DNA of 64,000 bases from Hyphomicrobiales bacterium (GCA_900473685.1 UCNE01000005.1:186001-250000); one strand, 5' to 3'. Shown: positions 34,407 through 43,676, counted from the first letter of the stretch. Numbers and translations: made by a program. The notes: generated by a model from the letters alone, not told the origin.

Positions 34407-35411
34407 GTGTCGCAGAAATTATTCGTAAGTGCTCAGGAAGTAGCGGAAAAAGCAGGTGTTTCCCGCTCTGCGGTTTCCCGCACGTTTACATCAGGCGCCA
34501 GCGTGTCGCCGAAAACGCGGCAAAAGGTGCTGGATGCCGCCGAGGCGCTCGGTTACCACGTCAATCATCTTGCCCGCGGCCTCATGCGCAATGAAAGCGG
34601 TATCGTCTGCCTGATTGTTTCGGAAATCAGTACGCCGTACCGCTCGGCGCTTCTGCGCGCGCTCACTCTGCAGCTGCAGAATTCTGGCAAGGTCGCAATG
34701 TTGATCAACACCGACCGGTCGGACGGCAGCGTCGACCTCGCGCTGAGGCAAGCCATCCGCTACCGCGCCGATGCCTCGATCATATTGTCGGGCCTGCCAG
34801 ACAAGTCGATTACCGATCTCTGTCTGAAGAATGGCCAGCGGCTGGTTCTGATCAACCGCGACGATGACCGGGAAGGACCGCTGAAGATCAACCTCGATGA
34901 CGCAGACGCGGCGGCGCGTATCGCCACGGCTTTCGTGCGGGCCGGCTGCCGCAAGCTTGCCTTCGCCAATTCGCAGGCGGGCACTCCGAGCCTGATGGCC
35001 CGCGAGCACGGCTTTGTTGCCGCTGCCAGGGCGCTGGGCATGGATGTGATGGTGGAGCGCTTCGGTCATACAGGCTATGAAAGCGGCCGGGTTGTCGCCC
35101 AGCAGCTTCTGACCCGCAAGGAGCGCCCCGACGCGGTGTTCTGCGCCACCGACCTTCTCGCCTGCGGCTTCATGGATGCCGCCCGCCATCAGTTCTCGAT
35201 GTCCATACCCGATCAGATTTGCGTCGCCGGTTTCGACGATATCGAACAGGCGTCGTGGTCTTCCTATGGGCTGACCACATTCGCGCAACCAGTGGACACG
35301 ATTGCCCGCGAGGCCGTGTCATGGCTGGTGGCGGAGACGGCCGAACCCGAGAACCACAAGGTGCGCCTGCATGCCGATCTGGTGTGGCGCACCTCGATCA
35401 GGGGCGGTTGA
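34407..35411 (+). CDS. LacI-family transcriptional regulator
   Basis: 334 residues: HTH SAQEVAEKAGVSRSAVSRTF at the start, hinge helix (LDAAEALGYHVNHLARGLM) and a periplasmic-binding-protein-like effector domain (IVCLIVSEISTPYRSALLRAL; IILSGLPDKS; CVAGFDDIEQASW). Start at GTG 34407 is supported by GGTGGAG 7 bases upstream; the upstream ATG at 34350 lies inside the second operator. Divergent from the afu-like operon, which it likely represses until a sugar or sugar phosphate is bound. Confidence 0.88.
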   Translation: MSQKLFVSAQEVAEKAGVSRSAVSRTFTSGASVSPKTRQKVLDAAEALGYHVNHLARGLMRNESGIVCLIVSEISTPYRSALLRALTLQLQNSGKVAMLINTDRSDGSVDLALRQAIRYRADASIILSGLPDKSITDLCLKNGQRLVLINRDDDREGPLKINLDDADAAARIATAFVRAGCRKLAFANSQAGTPSLMAREHGFVAAARALGMDVMVERFGHTGYESGRVVAQQLLTRKERPDAVFCATDLLACGFMDAARHQFSMSIPDQICVAGFDDIEQASWSSYGLTTFAQPVDTIAREAVSWLVAETAEPENHKVRLHADLVWRTSIRGG

Positions 35412-35416
35412 GCCCG

Positions 35417-35923
35417 ATGGGCGGCGCGCTGAAAAAATCACCGAAGAAGCCGGGGTTCCTATCCGAGTTGGCGCCGTTCACCGGCACGCTATTCAAGGAA
35501 AGGATGCGTGAGCAATTCGCAGCACTTTGCTACCGGATTCGCGCCGATGGCGGCCTGTGTGAGGTGCTGCTGGTGACCAGCCGCGAGAGCGGCCGCTGGA
35601 TCATTCCCAAGGGCTGGCCAATGGCTGGCAAGAAGCCGCACGAGGTTGCCGCGATCGAGGCTTTCGAGGAGGCCGGCGTCCGCGGCAAGGCAAAGAAAAA
35701 ACCGCTGGGATATTTCACCTACCTGAAAATGCTCGACAACGGCCAGCGCGCACCGTGCTGCGTTCAGGTCCATTTGCTGGATGTCAAAGAGAGCTGCGAC
35801 GTCTTTCGAGAGAAAGGTCAGCGGCTCTGCGAATGGGTATCCTGTGTCGAAGCAGCCCGGCGGGTTCGCGAGCCGGAGCTGAAGGGGCTTTTCCTGTCGA
35901 TGCAGCGGATACCGCTAGTCTAG
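35417..35923 (+). CDS. Nudix hydrolase (DIPP-like)
   Basis: 168-residue Nudix protein. The box runs from G of PKGWPMAGKKPHE to EAGV: the catalytic glutamates of the REUxEE core (E16, E19, E20 of the box) are present, but the consensus E7 and R15 read Lys and Ile. Rhizobial proteins of this GWPM subgroup are usually called DIPP-like and act on nucleoside or inositol polyphosphates. The strongly basic N-terminus (LKKSPKKPG) may bind polyphosphate. ATG 35417 lies 6 bases after the lacI stop, so they may be cotranscribed. Confidence 0.83.
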   Translation: MGGALKKSPKKPGFLSELAPFTGTLFKERMREQFAALCYRIRADGGLCEVLLVTSRESGRWIIPKGWPMAGKKPHEVAAIEAFEEAGVRGKAKKKPLGYFTYLKMLDNGQRAPCCVQVHLLDVKESCDVFREKGQRLCEWVSCVEAARRVREPELKGLFLSMQRIPLV

Positions 35924-36013
35924 CCAAAACTGCAAAGTGGAAGCGCCAGGCACACAGGTTCAAACCGCCCTGGTATCGCGGGCGCTACAGGGACCATGTG
36001 GAGCGTCAGGCGT

Positions 36014-36190
36014 CTAGCCGAACCGCTCCATTTGAAAGGGCGCCGGCGTGACGGTGCCGTTCAGGCGGCTGGTTTTTTCAAGCGTGGTGTGATTGGCCAT
36101 CGTCGTGGTGTGGTTGGCGATCGTCACAGCCGTCAGCAGGCCAGCGCCGATAACAAAGCCGAATGCGAGATAAGAAAGCTTAGCGAGCAT
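36014..36190 (-). CDS. Small membrane-anchored protein (58 aa)
   Basis: 58-residue ORF: N-terminal span (KLSYLAFGFVIGAGLLTAVT) followed by a Thr/Asn/His-rich tail with a near repeat (ANHTTT, ANHTTL). AGGAG lies 8 bases before ATG 36190. It looks like a genuine small envelope protein with a single span or uncleaved signal. I do not recognise a family. Confidence 0.55.
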   Translation of the reverse strand: MLAKLSYLAFGFVIGAGLLTAVTIANHTTTMANHTTLEKTSRLNGTVTPAPFQMERFG

Positions 36191-36509
36191 ATGAGTTACT
36201 CCTATCTAGCTCGTCTGTAGAAACGTGACCGGATGGGTAAAGTTCCACTGAGGCGGAAAGAATCGTCTCAGGTGTCCGGCGATATGATGCGATGGTGCCG
36301 GGTAACGACAGGCGTCGCGCCCCAGGTATCAGGACAGTCTGCCAGCGGGATGGGTAGGCTGGAAAGTTGACCATGCAGCTAATGCATGGGTGACCTGAAG
36401 TATTGGCGCTGTTACTCCATAATCGGGAGGCTTATATACAGGTCATCAAAACGACAACGGCGCCACTGAATGGCTGCCGGGCCCGGAAAGCCCTAGAAAG
36501 GGGATCATC
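36191..36509. other. 319-base gap holding a hairpin and the DUF1127 promoter region
   Basis: CCATGCA-GCTAA-TGCATGG (36371-36389) is a perfect 7-pair stem or operator. AT-rich CTTATATACAG near 36430-36440 could be a -10 region for the DUF1127 gene. No ORF here has a credible ribosome site. Confidence 0.35.
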
Positions 36510-36656
36510 ATGAACGTAGCACGCACTTTCAACAATTGGCGCAAGTACCGTCAGACGGTCACCGAACTGGGTCGTATGACCTCGCGCGAACTGCGCGATC
36601 TCGGCATCGACCGTGCCGACATCCAGAGCATCGCTCGCGCCTCGGTCGCTCGCTAA
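36510..36656 (+). CDS. DUF1127 small protein
   Basis: 48 residues, MNVARTFNNWRKYRQTVTEL then GRMTSRELRDLGIDRADIQ; this Arg-rich pattern with SRELRDLGI..DI is diagnostic of DUF1127. Such proteins in alphaproteobacteria influence RNA turnover, phosphate and carbon metabolism and stress responses; the role of this copy is unknown. AAAGGGG lies 6 bases before the ATG, and an intrinsic terminator follows, so it is monocistronic. In Rhodobacter a DUF1127 gene precedes the CcsR sRNAs; here the CCTCCTCCC RNA lies 22 kb away. Confidence 0.88.
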   Translation: MNVARTFNNWRKYRQTVTELGRMTSRELRDLGIDRADIQSIARASVAR

Positions 36657-36689
36657 TACCTGCGGGCACCGCCTCCAGAAAAGTTTCCT

Positions 36690-36722
36690 GAAACGCCCGT
36701 TGCCTTGCAGCGGGCGTTTCTG
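36690..36722 (+). terminator. Intrinsic terminator after DUF1127 gene
   Basis: GAAACGCCCG and CGGGCGTTTC form a 10-pair stem with an 11-base loop, followed by TGCGTTT. It lies 33 bases after the DUF1127 stop. Confidence 0.7.
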
Positions 36723-36857
36723 CGTTTGATACCCTGGACGTGCGAGGGTGCGGTAGCACCCACCCGAAATTTCCGGGCCGGCATGCGCCAATTTGTCATT
36801 CGCGTTCACACATGGGTGTGCCAATCTGCAGCCGTCTGATTCCGGAGGGGCGAGAGA

Positions 36858-39782
36858 TTGGAACATGTTTTTCTGCGGCGAGCGGCATTGTCGCGGCCTG
36901 ATGTGAATGCCGAAGACGCAGCGAGCCTTCTTGCCGCTCACTATGGCCTGTCGGGGCCGGTCACTGAGCTGGGCAGCCAGCAGGACCGCAATTATCGTAT
37001 CGACGCGCCCAGCGGCCGGTTCGTCCTGAAGATCTGCCGCGCCGACTATGCGACCGTCGAGCTTGAAGCGCAGAATGCGGCCTTGCGCCACATTGCCGGT
37101 CAGGCTGCGGCACCGCGGGTCCCGAAGATCATTCCGGCCGGCAATGGCGCGGACATCCTGTTCGTCGCTCTCCGTGGTGAAAAATATCAGATCCGCCTGC
37201 TCGACTATATCGAGGGTCAGCCGTTGACACGGCGCAAGCACCTGCCGGCGGTCACCGTTGCAGCACTCGGGGCGTTGGGTGGGCGGCTGGCGCTGGCGCT
37301 GGCGGATTTTTCGCATCCCGGCCTGTCGCGCGACCTGCAATGGGATTTGCGCAACGCCGAGGCCGTGGTCAGCCATCTGCTTTCGGCGGTGAAGGATGCC
37401 GATCGCAAGCAGCGTATCAGCACGGCGATGGATGCCGCCATGCGGCGGCTCGACGGTCTGAAGCCGGATCTGCGGCAACAGGCCATCCACCATGACATCA
37501 CTGACGACAATGTCGTCAGCTTGCCGAATAGCGGCGGCCAGCTGATACCCGATGGCGTGATCGATTTTGGCGATGTCATCCATGGCTGGCTTGCCGCCGA
37601 TCTCGCCGTCACCTGCGCCTCGCTGTTGCATCATGCCGATGGCGATCCGCTGGCCGTCCTTCCTGCGATCAAGGCATTCCATGCTGTTTTCCCGCTCAAC
37701 GAAGCGGAATTGCGCGCACTCTGGCCTTTGATCGTGGCGCGCGCAGCCGTGCTGGTGGCAAGCAGCGAGCAGCAGCTCGCGCTCGACCCGGACAACAGCT
37801 ATGTCAGCGGCAATATCGACCACGAACGGCAGATCTTCGAGGTCGCCGTTTCGGTGCCATCAGCCGTGATGGAAATCGCCATCCTGCAGGCTGTCGGCCA
37901 AATGGGCGATCCGGGGCCTGCGATCACCGGCGAACGGCTGTTGCCGGAAGTCGATCTTTCCGCAATTGCTGTGGTCGCCCTGGATACGCAAAGTGCGCTG
38001 CTCGATGGGGTTGCGTGGCCGCAGCCGGGCCTTGAAGACCGGCTGCTCCTGGCGGCATCGCTCGAAAACGCCACTGTGTCGACGCGCTACGGCGAATACC
38101 GGTTGACCCGGACCGTGCTGCGCTCACCGGACCCTGCGGAAACATGCGCTGTTCACGTCGACCTGCGCTTGCCAGCAGGTACCAGCGTCTCCGCGCCATT
38201 TGGCGGCATTCTCAAACTCACCGATCGCGGCCTGATCTTGCTGGGGCGGGATGCTGCGCTGCATCTTTCCGGCATCGAGACCTTGCCTGGCCCGGACGAT
38301 TTCATCCATCCCGGCCAGCCGCTCGGTCTTGTCGCCGGTGCGTCCGGTGACAACGGGGTGCTGCGCGTTCAGCTTTGCCGTGACAAGGATATCCTTCCGC
38401 CACTGTTCGTCTCGCCCGGTCAGGCTGCGGCATGGAGCATCCTCTGCCCATCCCCGGCAAAGCTGCTCGGCTTTGACTGCGATGCGCCCGCGCCGCAGAG
38501 TGCAAAGCTTCTTTCGCGCCGCCAGAGCCATTTCGCCAAGCCGCAGAAGAATTATTACGAGACGCCACCGCAGATCGAGCGCGGCTTGCGTGAGCATATG
38601 GTCGATGTTGAAGGGCGTGCCTATCTCGACATGGTCAATAATGTCAGCATTCTTGGCCACGGCCATCCGCGTCTAGCCGATGCCGTGCACCGGCAGTGGC
38701 AACGGCTGAACACCAATTCTCGTTTCCACTATGCTGCCGTTGCGGAATTTTCCGAAAGGCTGGCCGACCTTGCGCCGGAAGGGCTGGATACGGTGTTCCT
38801 GGTCAATAGCGGTTCGGAGGCCAACGATCTGGCGCTCCGGCTCGCCTGGGCCGCGAGTGGCGCGCGCAACATGCTGTGCCTGCTGGAAGGCTATCACGGT
38901 TGGTCGGTTGCCAGCGACGCGGTCTCCACCTCGATTGCGGACAACCCGCAGGCATTGACCACCCGGCCGGACTGGGTGCACCCGGTGATGTCGCCCAATA
39001 CCTATCGCGGCGCGTTTCGCGGGGCCGGCTCGACCGCCGCCTATATCGAAGCCGTCATGCCGGCGCTGGAAAAACTGGACCGGGACAGTAAGGGGCTGGC
39101 CGGGTTCATCTGCGAATGCGTCTATGGCAATGCCGGCGGCATCCCGCTGCCGCCGGGCTATCTCAAGGAGATCTACGCAATGGTCCGGGCGCGTGGTGGT
39201 ATCTGCATCGCCGATGAAGTCCAGGTCGGGTACGGTCGCCTCGGTCATCATTTCTGGGGTTTTGAAGAGCAGGGCGTGATCCCCGATATCATTACCGTCG
39301 CCAAGGGCATGGGCAACGGCCACCCGCTCGGCGCCGTCATCACCACCAAGGCGATCGCCGATGCGCTGGAGAAGGAGGGCTACTTCTTCTCGTCGGCCGG
39401 CGGCAGTCCGGTCAGCTCCGTCGTCGGCATGACGGTGCTGGATATCATGCGCGATGAGAAGCTGCAGGAGAACGCCCGGGCCGTCGGTGATCACCTCAAG
39501 CGCCGTCTGCAGGCGCTGGAGCAGCGGTTTCCGATTGTCGGCGCCGTGCACGGGATGGGCCTCTATCTCGGGCTGGAATTCGTCCGTGACCGCGAGACGC
39601 TGTCGCCCGCGACTGACGAGACGGCAGCGATCTGCGACCGGCTGCTGCAACTCGGCGTCATCATGCAGCCGACCGGCGATCATCTGAACGTCTTGAAGAT
39701 CAAGCCGCCGCTTTGTCTGTCGCGCGAGAGTGCCGATTTCTTCGCCGATATGCTGGAGCGTGTGCTGTTGGACGGATGGTGA
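36858..39782 (+). CDS. Kinase / degenerate M23 / class-III aminotransferase fusion (predicted phospholyase)
   Basis: 974 residues. (1) APH-type small-molecule kinase, about 20-330: FVLKICRAD nucleotide lysine, HHDITDDN catalytic loop near 213, DFGD near 235. (2) Residues 400-540 correspond to the M23/LytM-like domain of the paralogue at 59851, but the Zn ligands are lost (HVDLRL, LRVQL). (3) Class-III aminotransferase, 550-970: GHGHPRLADAV, DEVQVGYGR, PLP Lys K816 in TVAKGMGNGHP. Vertebrate ETNPPL and PHYKPL are phospholyases related to such bacterial fusions, so kinase then phospholyase action on an amino alcohol is predicted. TTG start with GGAGGGG 8 bases upstream. It leads the polyamine-type cluster. 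Confidence 0.85.
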   Translation: MEHVFLRRAALSRPDVNAEDAASLLAAHYGLSGPVTELGSQQDRNYRIDAPSGRFVLKICRADYATVELEAQNAALRHIAGQAAAPRVPKIIPAGNGADILFVALRGEKYQIRLLDYIEGQPLTRRKHLPAVTVAALGALGGRLALALADFSHPGLSRDLQWDLRNAEAVVSHLLSAVKDADRKQRISTAMDAAMRRLDGLKPDLRQQAIHHDITDDNVVSLPNSGGQLIPDGVIDFGDVIHGWLAADLAVTCASLLHHADGDPLAVLPAIKAFHAVFPLNEAELRALWPLIVARAAVLVASSEQQLALDPDNSYVSGNIDHERQIFEVAVSVPSAVMEIAILQAVGQMGDPGPAITGERLLPEVDLSAIAVVALDTQSALLDGVAWPQPGLEDRLLLAASLENATVSTRYGEYRLTRTVLRSPDPAETCAVHVDLRLPAGTSVSAPFGGILKLTDRGLILLGRDAALHLSGIETLPGPDDFIHPGQPLGLVAGASGDNGVLRVQLCRDKDILPPLFVSPGQAAAWSILCPSPAKLLGFDCDAPAPQSAKLLSRRQSHFAKPQKNYYETPPQIERGLREHMVDVEGRAYLDMVNNVSILGHGHPRLADAVHRQWQRLNTNSRFHYAAVAEFSERLADLAPEGLDTVFLVNSGSEANDLALRLAWAASGARNMLCLLEGYHGWSVASDAVSTSIADNPQALTTRPDWVHPVMSPNTYRGAFRGAGSTAAYIEAVMPALEKLDRDSKGLAGFICECVYGNAGGIPLPPGYLKEIYAMVRARGGICIADEVQVGYGRLGHHFWGFEEQGVIPDIITVAKGMGNGHPLGAVITTKAIADALEKEGYFFSSAGGSPVSSVVGMTVLDIMRDEKLQENARAVGDHLKRRLQALEQRFPIVGAVHGMGLYLGLEFVRDRETLSPATDETAAICDRLLQLGVIMQPTGDHLNVLKIKPPLCLSRESADFFADMLERVLLDGW

Positions 39783-39856
39783 GGAAACGTTCTGGGCCCC
39801 CGTTGAATTGCGCGGCGGGATCGGCTTAGCTCACACCAGATTCTTCAAGGCAAGCA

Positions 39857-41542
39857 GTGAGTAGCATCATGACGCAGACCGCCGATATCATCATTCTCAA
39901 CGCCCGGGTTCTGACGCTGGATGAGGATAGGCCCAAAGCCGAAGCGGTGGCGTTGGCTGACAGTCATATCCTGGCCGTTGGCACAGAAGCGCAGATGGAG
40001 CCGTTTCGGGGTGCAGCCACACAGGTGATCGATGCCGCAGGCGGCACGGTACTTCCGGGTTTCTCCGAAAATCATATGCACCTGTTTTCAGGCGCTGCCG
40101 AGCTCGATCATCTCCAGCTGGCCGGCGTCAGCGGACTGGTGGCGCTGAGCGAAGCCGTGCGGGCCTATGCCGAAACGCGGGCAGCAGAAAAGGTCCTTTT
40201 CGCGCAGGGCACCGACTACACGATCCTCGGCGACGCCGAACGGCTGACGCGCCATCATCTCGATGCGATCCTCGCGCACCAGCCGCTGGTTCTGTTTGCA
40301 CCCGATCATCACACCGCCTGGGCCAATACCAGGGCGCTTGAACTGGTCGGTATGCTGCACGGTGCTGAACTGGGGCCGGGCAACGAGGTGGTCGTTGGCG
40401 CGGATGGCCTTGCTACCGGGGAACTGCGCGAGATGGAGGCGTTCAGCCCCTTGCAGGCGGCCGGCGGATTTGACCGCTATCGCCTCGGCCTGTCGACCGG
40501 CGGCGAGCCCGATCCCTATCCGAACGAGGCGGAATGGGCACAGGATATCGCCGTGATGCGGCGCGGCCTCGACTATTGCTCCCGCCACGGCATCACCACC
40601 ATCCAGAACATGGATGGCAATCTCTACCAACTGCAGCTACTGGCGGCGATCGAGAAGCAGGATGGACACCTGCCGTGCCGGGTGATCATCCCCTTCCATT
40701 TCAAGAATTTCATGTCGATCGACATGCTCGAAAAAGCGTCGGACCTTGCCCGGAGGTACGATAGCGACTGGCTCTCATCCGGCGTCGTCAAGGTGTTCTA
40801 TGACGGCGTTCTCGACAGCTGGACTGCGGTGATGGTTGAGCCTTATGCCGATAAACCCGGCGATTGCGGCGAGGGTCTCTTCACGCCTGAAACCTTTCGG
40901 GAGGTCGCGGTCGAAGCGGACCGGCGTGGACTGCAGATTGCGGTTCATGCGATCGGCGACGGCGCGGTGCGGGCGGTGCTCGACGGCTATGAGGCAGCGC
41001 GCGCGCAAAATGGCACCCGTGACAGCCGCCATCGCATCGAACATATCGAAGTGGTGCATCCTGACGACATCGCCCGGTTTGCCGAACTCGGTGTCATCGC
41101 CTCGATGCAGCCACCGCATCCGCCTGGCTGTGCCGGCGTGCCGCTGGAGCCGACCGTTTCGCGTATCGGTCAGGCCCGCTGGCCGCTCAGCTATGCCTGG
41201 CGCACGCTCAAGGATGCCGGGGCGCATATCTGCTTTGCGTCCGACTGGCCGGTATCGCCGATCGATCCGATCATCGGCATAGAGGCGGCCGTCACGCGGG
41301 AACGCTGGGCAGAGAGTGATCCGGATCAATCCTTCTCGCTGACGGAAGCGCTCAATGCCTATTGTGTCGAAGGCGCCTACGCGGAATTCAAGGAAGATCG
41401 CAAAGGCAGGATCAAGGAAGGGTATCTTGCCGATATCGTCGTGTTGAACGGTGATATCGAGGCGGCGGCCCCCAGTGAGTTGCAGAATATCCAGCCCACC
41501 ACCACAATTTGCGGCGGGCGCATCAGTTTCTCCAGCCGGTAA
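39857..41542 (+). CDS. YtcJ-like metal-dependent amidohydrolase
   Basis: 561-residue amidohydrolase of the YtcJ/AepA-like group. ENHMHLFSG near 75 (HxH metal site), AIHAIGDGAVRA near 358, HRIEHIEVVHPDDI near 395, and ASDWPVSPIDP near 465 with the catalytic Asp. Proteins of this group hydrolyse N-acyl or cyclic amides; the true substrate is unknown. GTG 39857 with AAGG 6 bases upstream is the likely start; ATG 39869 is possible. It follows the kinase/aminotransferase fusion by 74 bases. Confidence 0.83.
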   Translation: MSSIMTQTADIIILNARVLTLDEDRPKAEAVALADSHILAVGTEAQMEPFRGAATQVIDAAGGTVLPGFSENHMHLFSGAAELDHLQLAGVSGLVALSEAVRAYAETRAAEKVLFAQGTDYTILGDAERLTRHHLDAILAHQPLVLFAPDHHTAWANTRALELVGMLHGAELGPGNEVVVGADGLATGELREMEAFSPLQAAGGFDRYRLGLSTGGEPDPYPNEAEWAQDIAVMRRGLDYCSRHGITTIQNMDGNLYQLQLLAAIEKQDGHLPCRVIIPFHFKNFMSIDMLEKASDLARRYDSDWLSSGVVKVFYDGVLDSWTAVMVEPYADKPGDCGEGLFTPETFREVAVEADRRGLQIAVHAIGDGAVRAVLDGYEAARAQNGTRDSRHRIEHIEVVHPDDIARFAELGVIASMQPPHPPGCAGVPLEPTVSRIGQARWPLSYAWRTLKDAGAHICFASDWPVSPIDPIIGIEAAVTRERWAESDPDQSFSLTEALNAYCVEGAYAEFKEDRKGRIKEGYLADIVVLNGDIEAAAPSELQNIQPTTTICGGRISFSSR

Positions 41543-41559
41543 TATTTTGATCAAAATAT
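41542..41559. promoter_or_regulatory. 18-base perfect palindrome upstream of the pot operon
   Basis: ATATTTTGATCAAAATAT is perfectly symmetric, AT-rich in a GC-rich region, and begins at the last base of the amidohydrolase stop codon, 95 bases before the potA-like start. This is the form of a dimeric repressor site. No regulator gene is adjacent, so the protein is unassigned. Confidence 0.6.
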
Positions 41560-41653
41560 CAAGAATCCGGTTGTCAACGCGAAGCCGCTGTGGTCACCTA
41601 GCGCAAAGCCGAAAAGGCGGGAACAGCTTCATGCAACGGGTAGTGTGCCGCAT

Positions 41654-42754
41654 ATGGCGGAATTGAACGCGGTTGAAATCCGCCAGGTTTCTAAGATATT
41701 CGGCTTTGGCGAGTTTGCGTTCGCCGCCGTCGACAACACATCGGTATCGATCCGCCAGAACGAGTTCTTCACGCTTCTGGGGCCTTCCGGATGCGGCAAG
41801 ACCACACTGCTGCGGCTGATCGCCGGCTTCGAATATCCGACATCCGGCGAGATCCTGCTGAACGGCGAGGACATCGCCGCCATGCCCCCCTTCAAGCGGC
41901 CGATCAATACGGTTTTCCAGAGCTACGCGCTGTTTCCGCACATGACGGTGGCGGAAAATATCGGCTTCGGCCTGATGATGCTCGGGAAACCGAAGCGGGA
42001 GATCAACGAGCGCGTCGATGCGATGCTGAAGCTGGTGCGCATGGAAGCGCTTGCCGGACGGCGGACGAGCCAGATTTCCGGCGGCCAGCAACAGCGTGTT
42101 GCGCTCGCCCGTGCCCTTGCGCCCCAGCCGAAGGTACTGCTGCTCGACGAGCCGCTGTCGGCGCTCGATTACAAGCTGCGCAAGGACATGCAGATCGAAT
42201 TGAAGCGCCTGCAGGCCGAGACCGGCATCACCTTCATCTTCGTCACCCATGACCAGGAAGAAGCGCTGACCATGTCGGACCGCATCGCGGTGATGTCGTC
42301 GGGCAAAATCCTGCAGGTCGGCAATCCCCGCGAAATCTATGACGCACCTGCGGATCGTTTCGTCGCCGATTTCATCGGCGAGACCAATTTTCTGAAAGGC
42401 CGGATCGGTTCGGTCGCGAACGGGATTGCCGATGTCGACACGCCGGTCGCTGGCCGCATTTCGGCAACGGTGCCACAGGATTTCCATGCCGAGGGCGAGG
42501 TGACGGTGGTTCTGCGGCCGGAGCATGCAACGCTCTGCCCGCCGGATCGTGCGGACGCCAGCCAGATGACCGGCACGCTTGAAAATGTCGTCTATTTCGG
42601 CACGGATACACACTACCACGTCCGGCTTTCCGACGGCGAAACGCTGTTTACGCTGCGAGAGCAGAACAAACCGCTGCAGGTCGCCCGTTTTGCGGCCGGT
42701 GACCGGGTCGGTATCGCGCTCGAAGCCAATGCTGCCCGAGTCTTGAGGAACTGA
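41654..42754 (+). CDS. potA: Polyamine-type ABC importer ATP-binding protein (PotA-like)
   Basis: 366-residue ATPase with a TOBE domain after about 245. Walker [10 protein letters not shown] near 43, [10 protein letters not shown] near 85, ISGGQQQR near 140, [12 protein letters not shown] near 160, [11 protein letters not shown] near 193. The start is ATG 41654; GTG 41645 is in frame but has no better ribosome site. First gene of potABCD-ordered operon. Substrate class (putrescine/spermidine or related amines) follows from family and neighbours. Confidence 0.87.
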   Translation: MAELNAVEIRQVSKIFGFGEFAFAAVDNTSVSIRQNEFFTLLGPSGCGKTTLLRLIAGFEYPTSGEILLNGEDIAAMPPFKRPINTVFQSYALFPHMTVAENIGFGLMMLGKPKREINERVDAMLKLVRMEALAGRRTSQISGGQQQRVALARALAPQPKVLLLDEPLSALDYKLRKDMQIELKRLQAETGITFIFVTHDQEEALTMSDRIAVMSSGKILQVGNPREIYDAPADRFVADFIGETNFLKGRIGSVANGIADVDTPVAGRISATVPQDFHAEGEVTVVLRPEHATLCPPDRADASQMTGTLENVVYFGTDTHYHVRLSDGETLFTLREQNKPLQVARFAAGDRVGIALEANAARVLRN

Positions 42755-42755
42755 G

Positions 42756-43676
42756 ATGACAGACGCGGCGGGGACAATCGAGGCAGAGCAAAACAGGAAT
42801 ATCCGGAAACGGTGGCTGCTCTCACTACCCGCCCTGCTGATCATCCTCGTTGCCGCTACCGGCCCGCTGTTGATCGTTCTTCTTTACTCGTTCCTGGCGC
42901 CCGGCCCCTATGGTGACGTGCAATGGCTACCGTCATTCGACGGCTGGGTCGGCGTCTTCATGGAAAAGGATATTTTCGACGGGACATTCTCGCTCGCAAG
43001 TGCCCATGTCTCGATCTTCATGCGCTCCGTGATGCTGTCGCTTGTCACCACCATCCTGACCCTGCTGGTCGGCTTTCCGACGGCGTATTTCATCGCAACG
43101 CGCCCTGAAAAGACCCGTGAACTCTGGCTTTTCATGATCACTATTCCGTTTTGGACCAATCTCCTCATCCGCACTTTCGCCATTCTGGAAGTGATCCGCA
43201 ACGAGGGACTGATCAACGGCCTGCTGCTGAAATCCGGCCTGATCGCTAAACCGATCCAGATGCTGTTTACCGACGGTGCGATCCTGACGGGCATGGTCTA
43301 TGTCTATCTGCCGCTGATGGTGCTGCCGCTTTATGCCAGCATGGAAAAGCTGGATTTCCGGCTGGTCGAGGCGGGGTACGACCTCTATGCGACGCCGTTT
43401 AGGGTGCTGCGGAAAATCATCATCCCGCTGGTCAAACCTGGGATCATCGCCGGTTCCATTCTGGTCTTCATTCCGGCGCTCGGCGCCTATGTCACGCCCA
43501 GCATTTTGGGCGGCGGCAAGAACATGATGCTTGGCAACCTGATCGAACTGCAATTCGGCCAGGGACGCAACTGGCCGCTTGGATCAGCGCTGTCGATCAC
43601 GCTGATGCTGATCGTTATGGTGGCGCTGCTGGTCTATGTCCGCAATGCGGGATCGCAAGGGAGCCGGCATGGCTAG
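42756..43676 (+). CDS. potB: Polyamine-type ABC permease (PotB-like)
   Basis: 306 residues with six membrane spans and EAA loop MEKLDFRLVEAGYDLYATPFRVLRKIIIPLVKPG near 205. The start follows the potA-like stop by one base. N-terminal region LPALLIILVAATGPLLIVLLYSFL is the first span. Its end overlaps the start of the potC-like gene by 8 bases. Confidence 0.9.
   Translation: MTDAAGTIEAEQNRNIRKRWLLSLPALLIILVAATGPLLIVLLYSFLAPGPYGDVQWLPSFDGWVGVFMEKDIFDGTFSLASAHVSIFMRSVMLSLVTTILTLLVGFPTAYFIATRPEKTRELWLFMITIPFWTNLLIRTFAILEVIRNEGLINGLLLKSGLIAKPIQMLFTDGAILTGMVYVYLPLMVLPLYASMEKLDFRLVEAGYDLYATPFRVLRKIIIPLVKPGIIAGSILVFIPALGAYVTPSILGGGKNMMLGNLIELQFGQGRNWPLGSALSITLMLIVMVALLVYVRNAGSQGSRHG

Noticed and set aside
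36180-36374. 64-codon minus-strand frame upstream of the small membrane protein
   Set aside because: Overlaps the start and ribosome site of the better supported 58-residue gene, and its product shows no structure.
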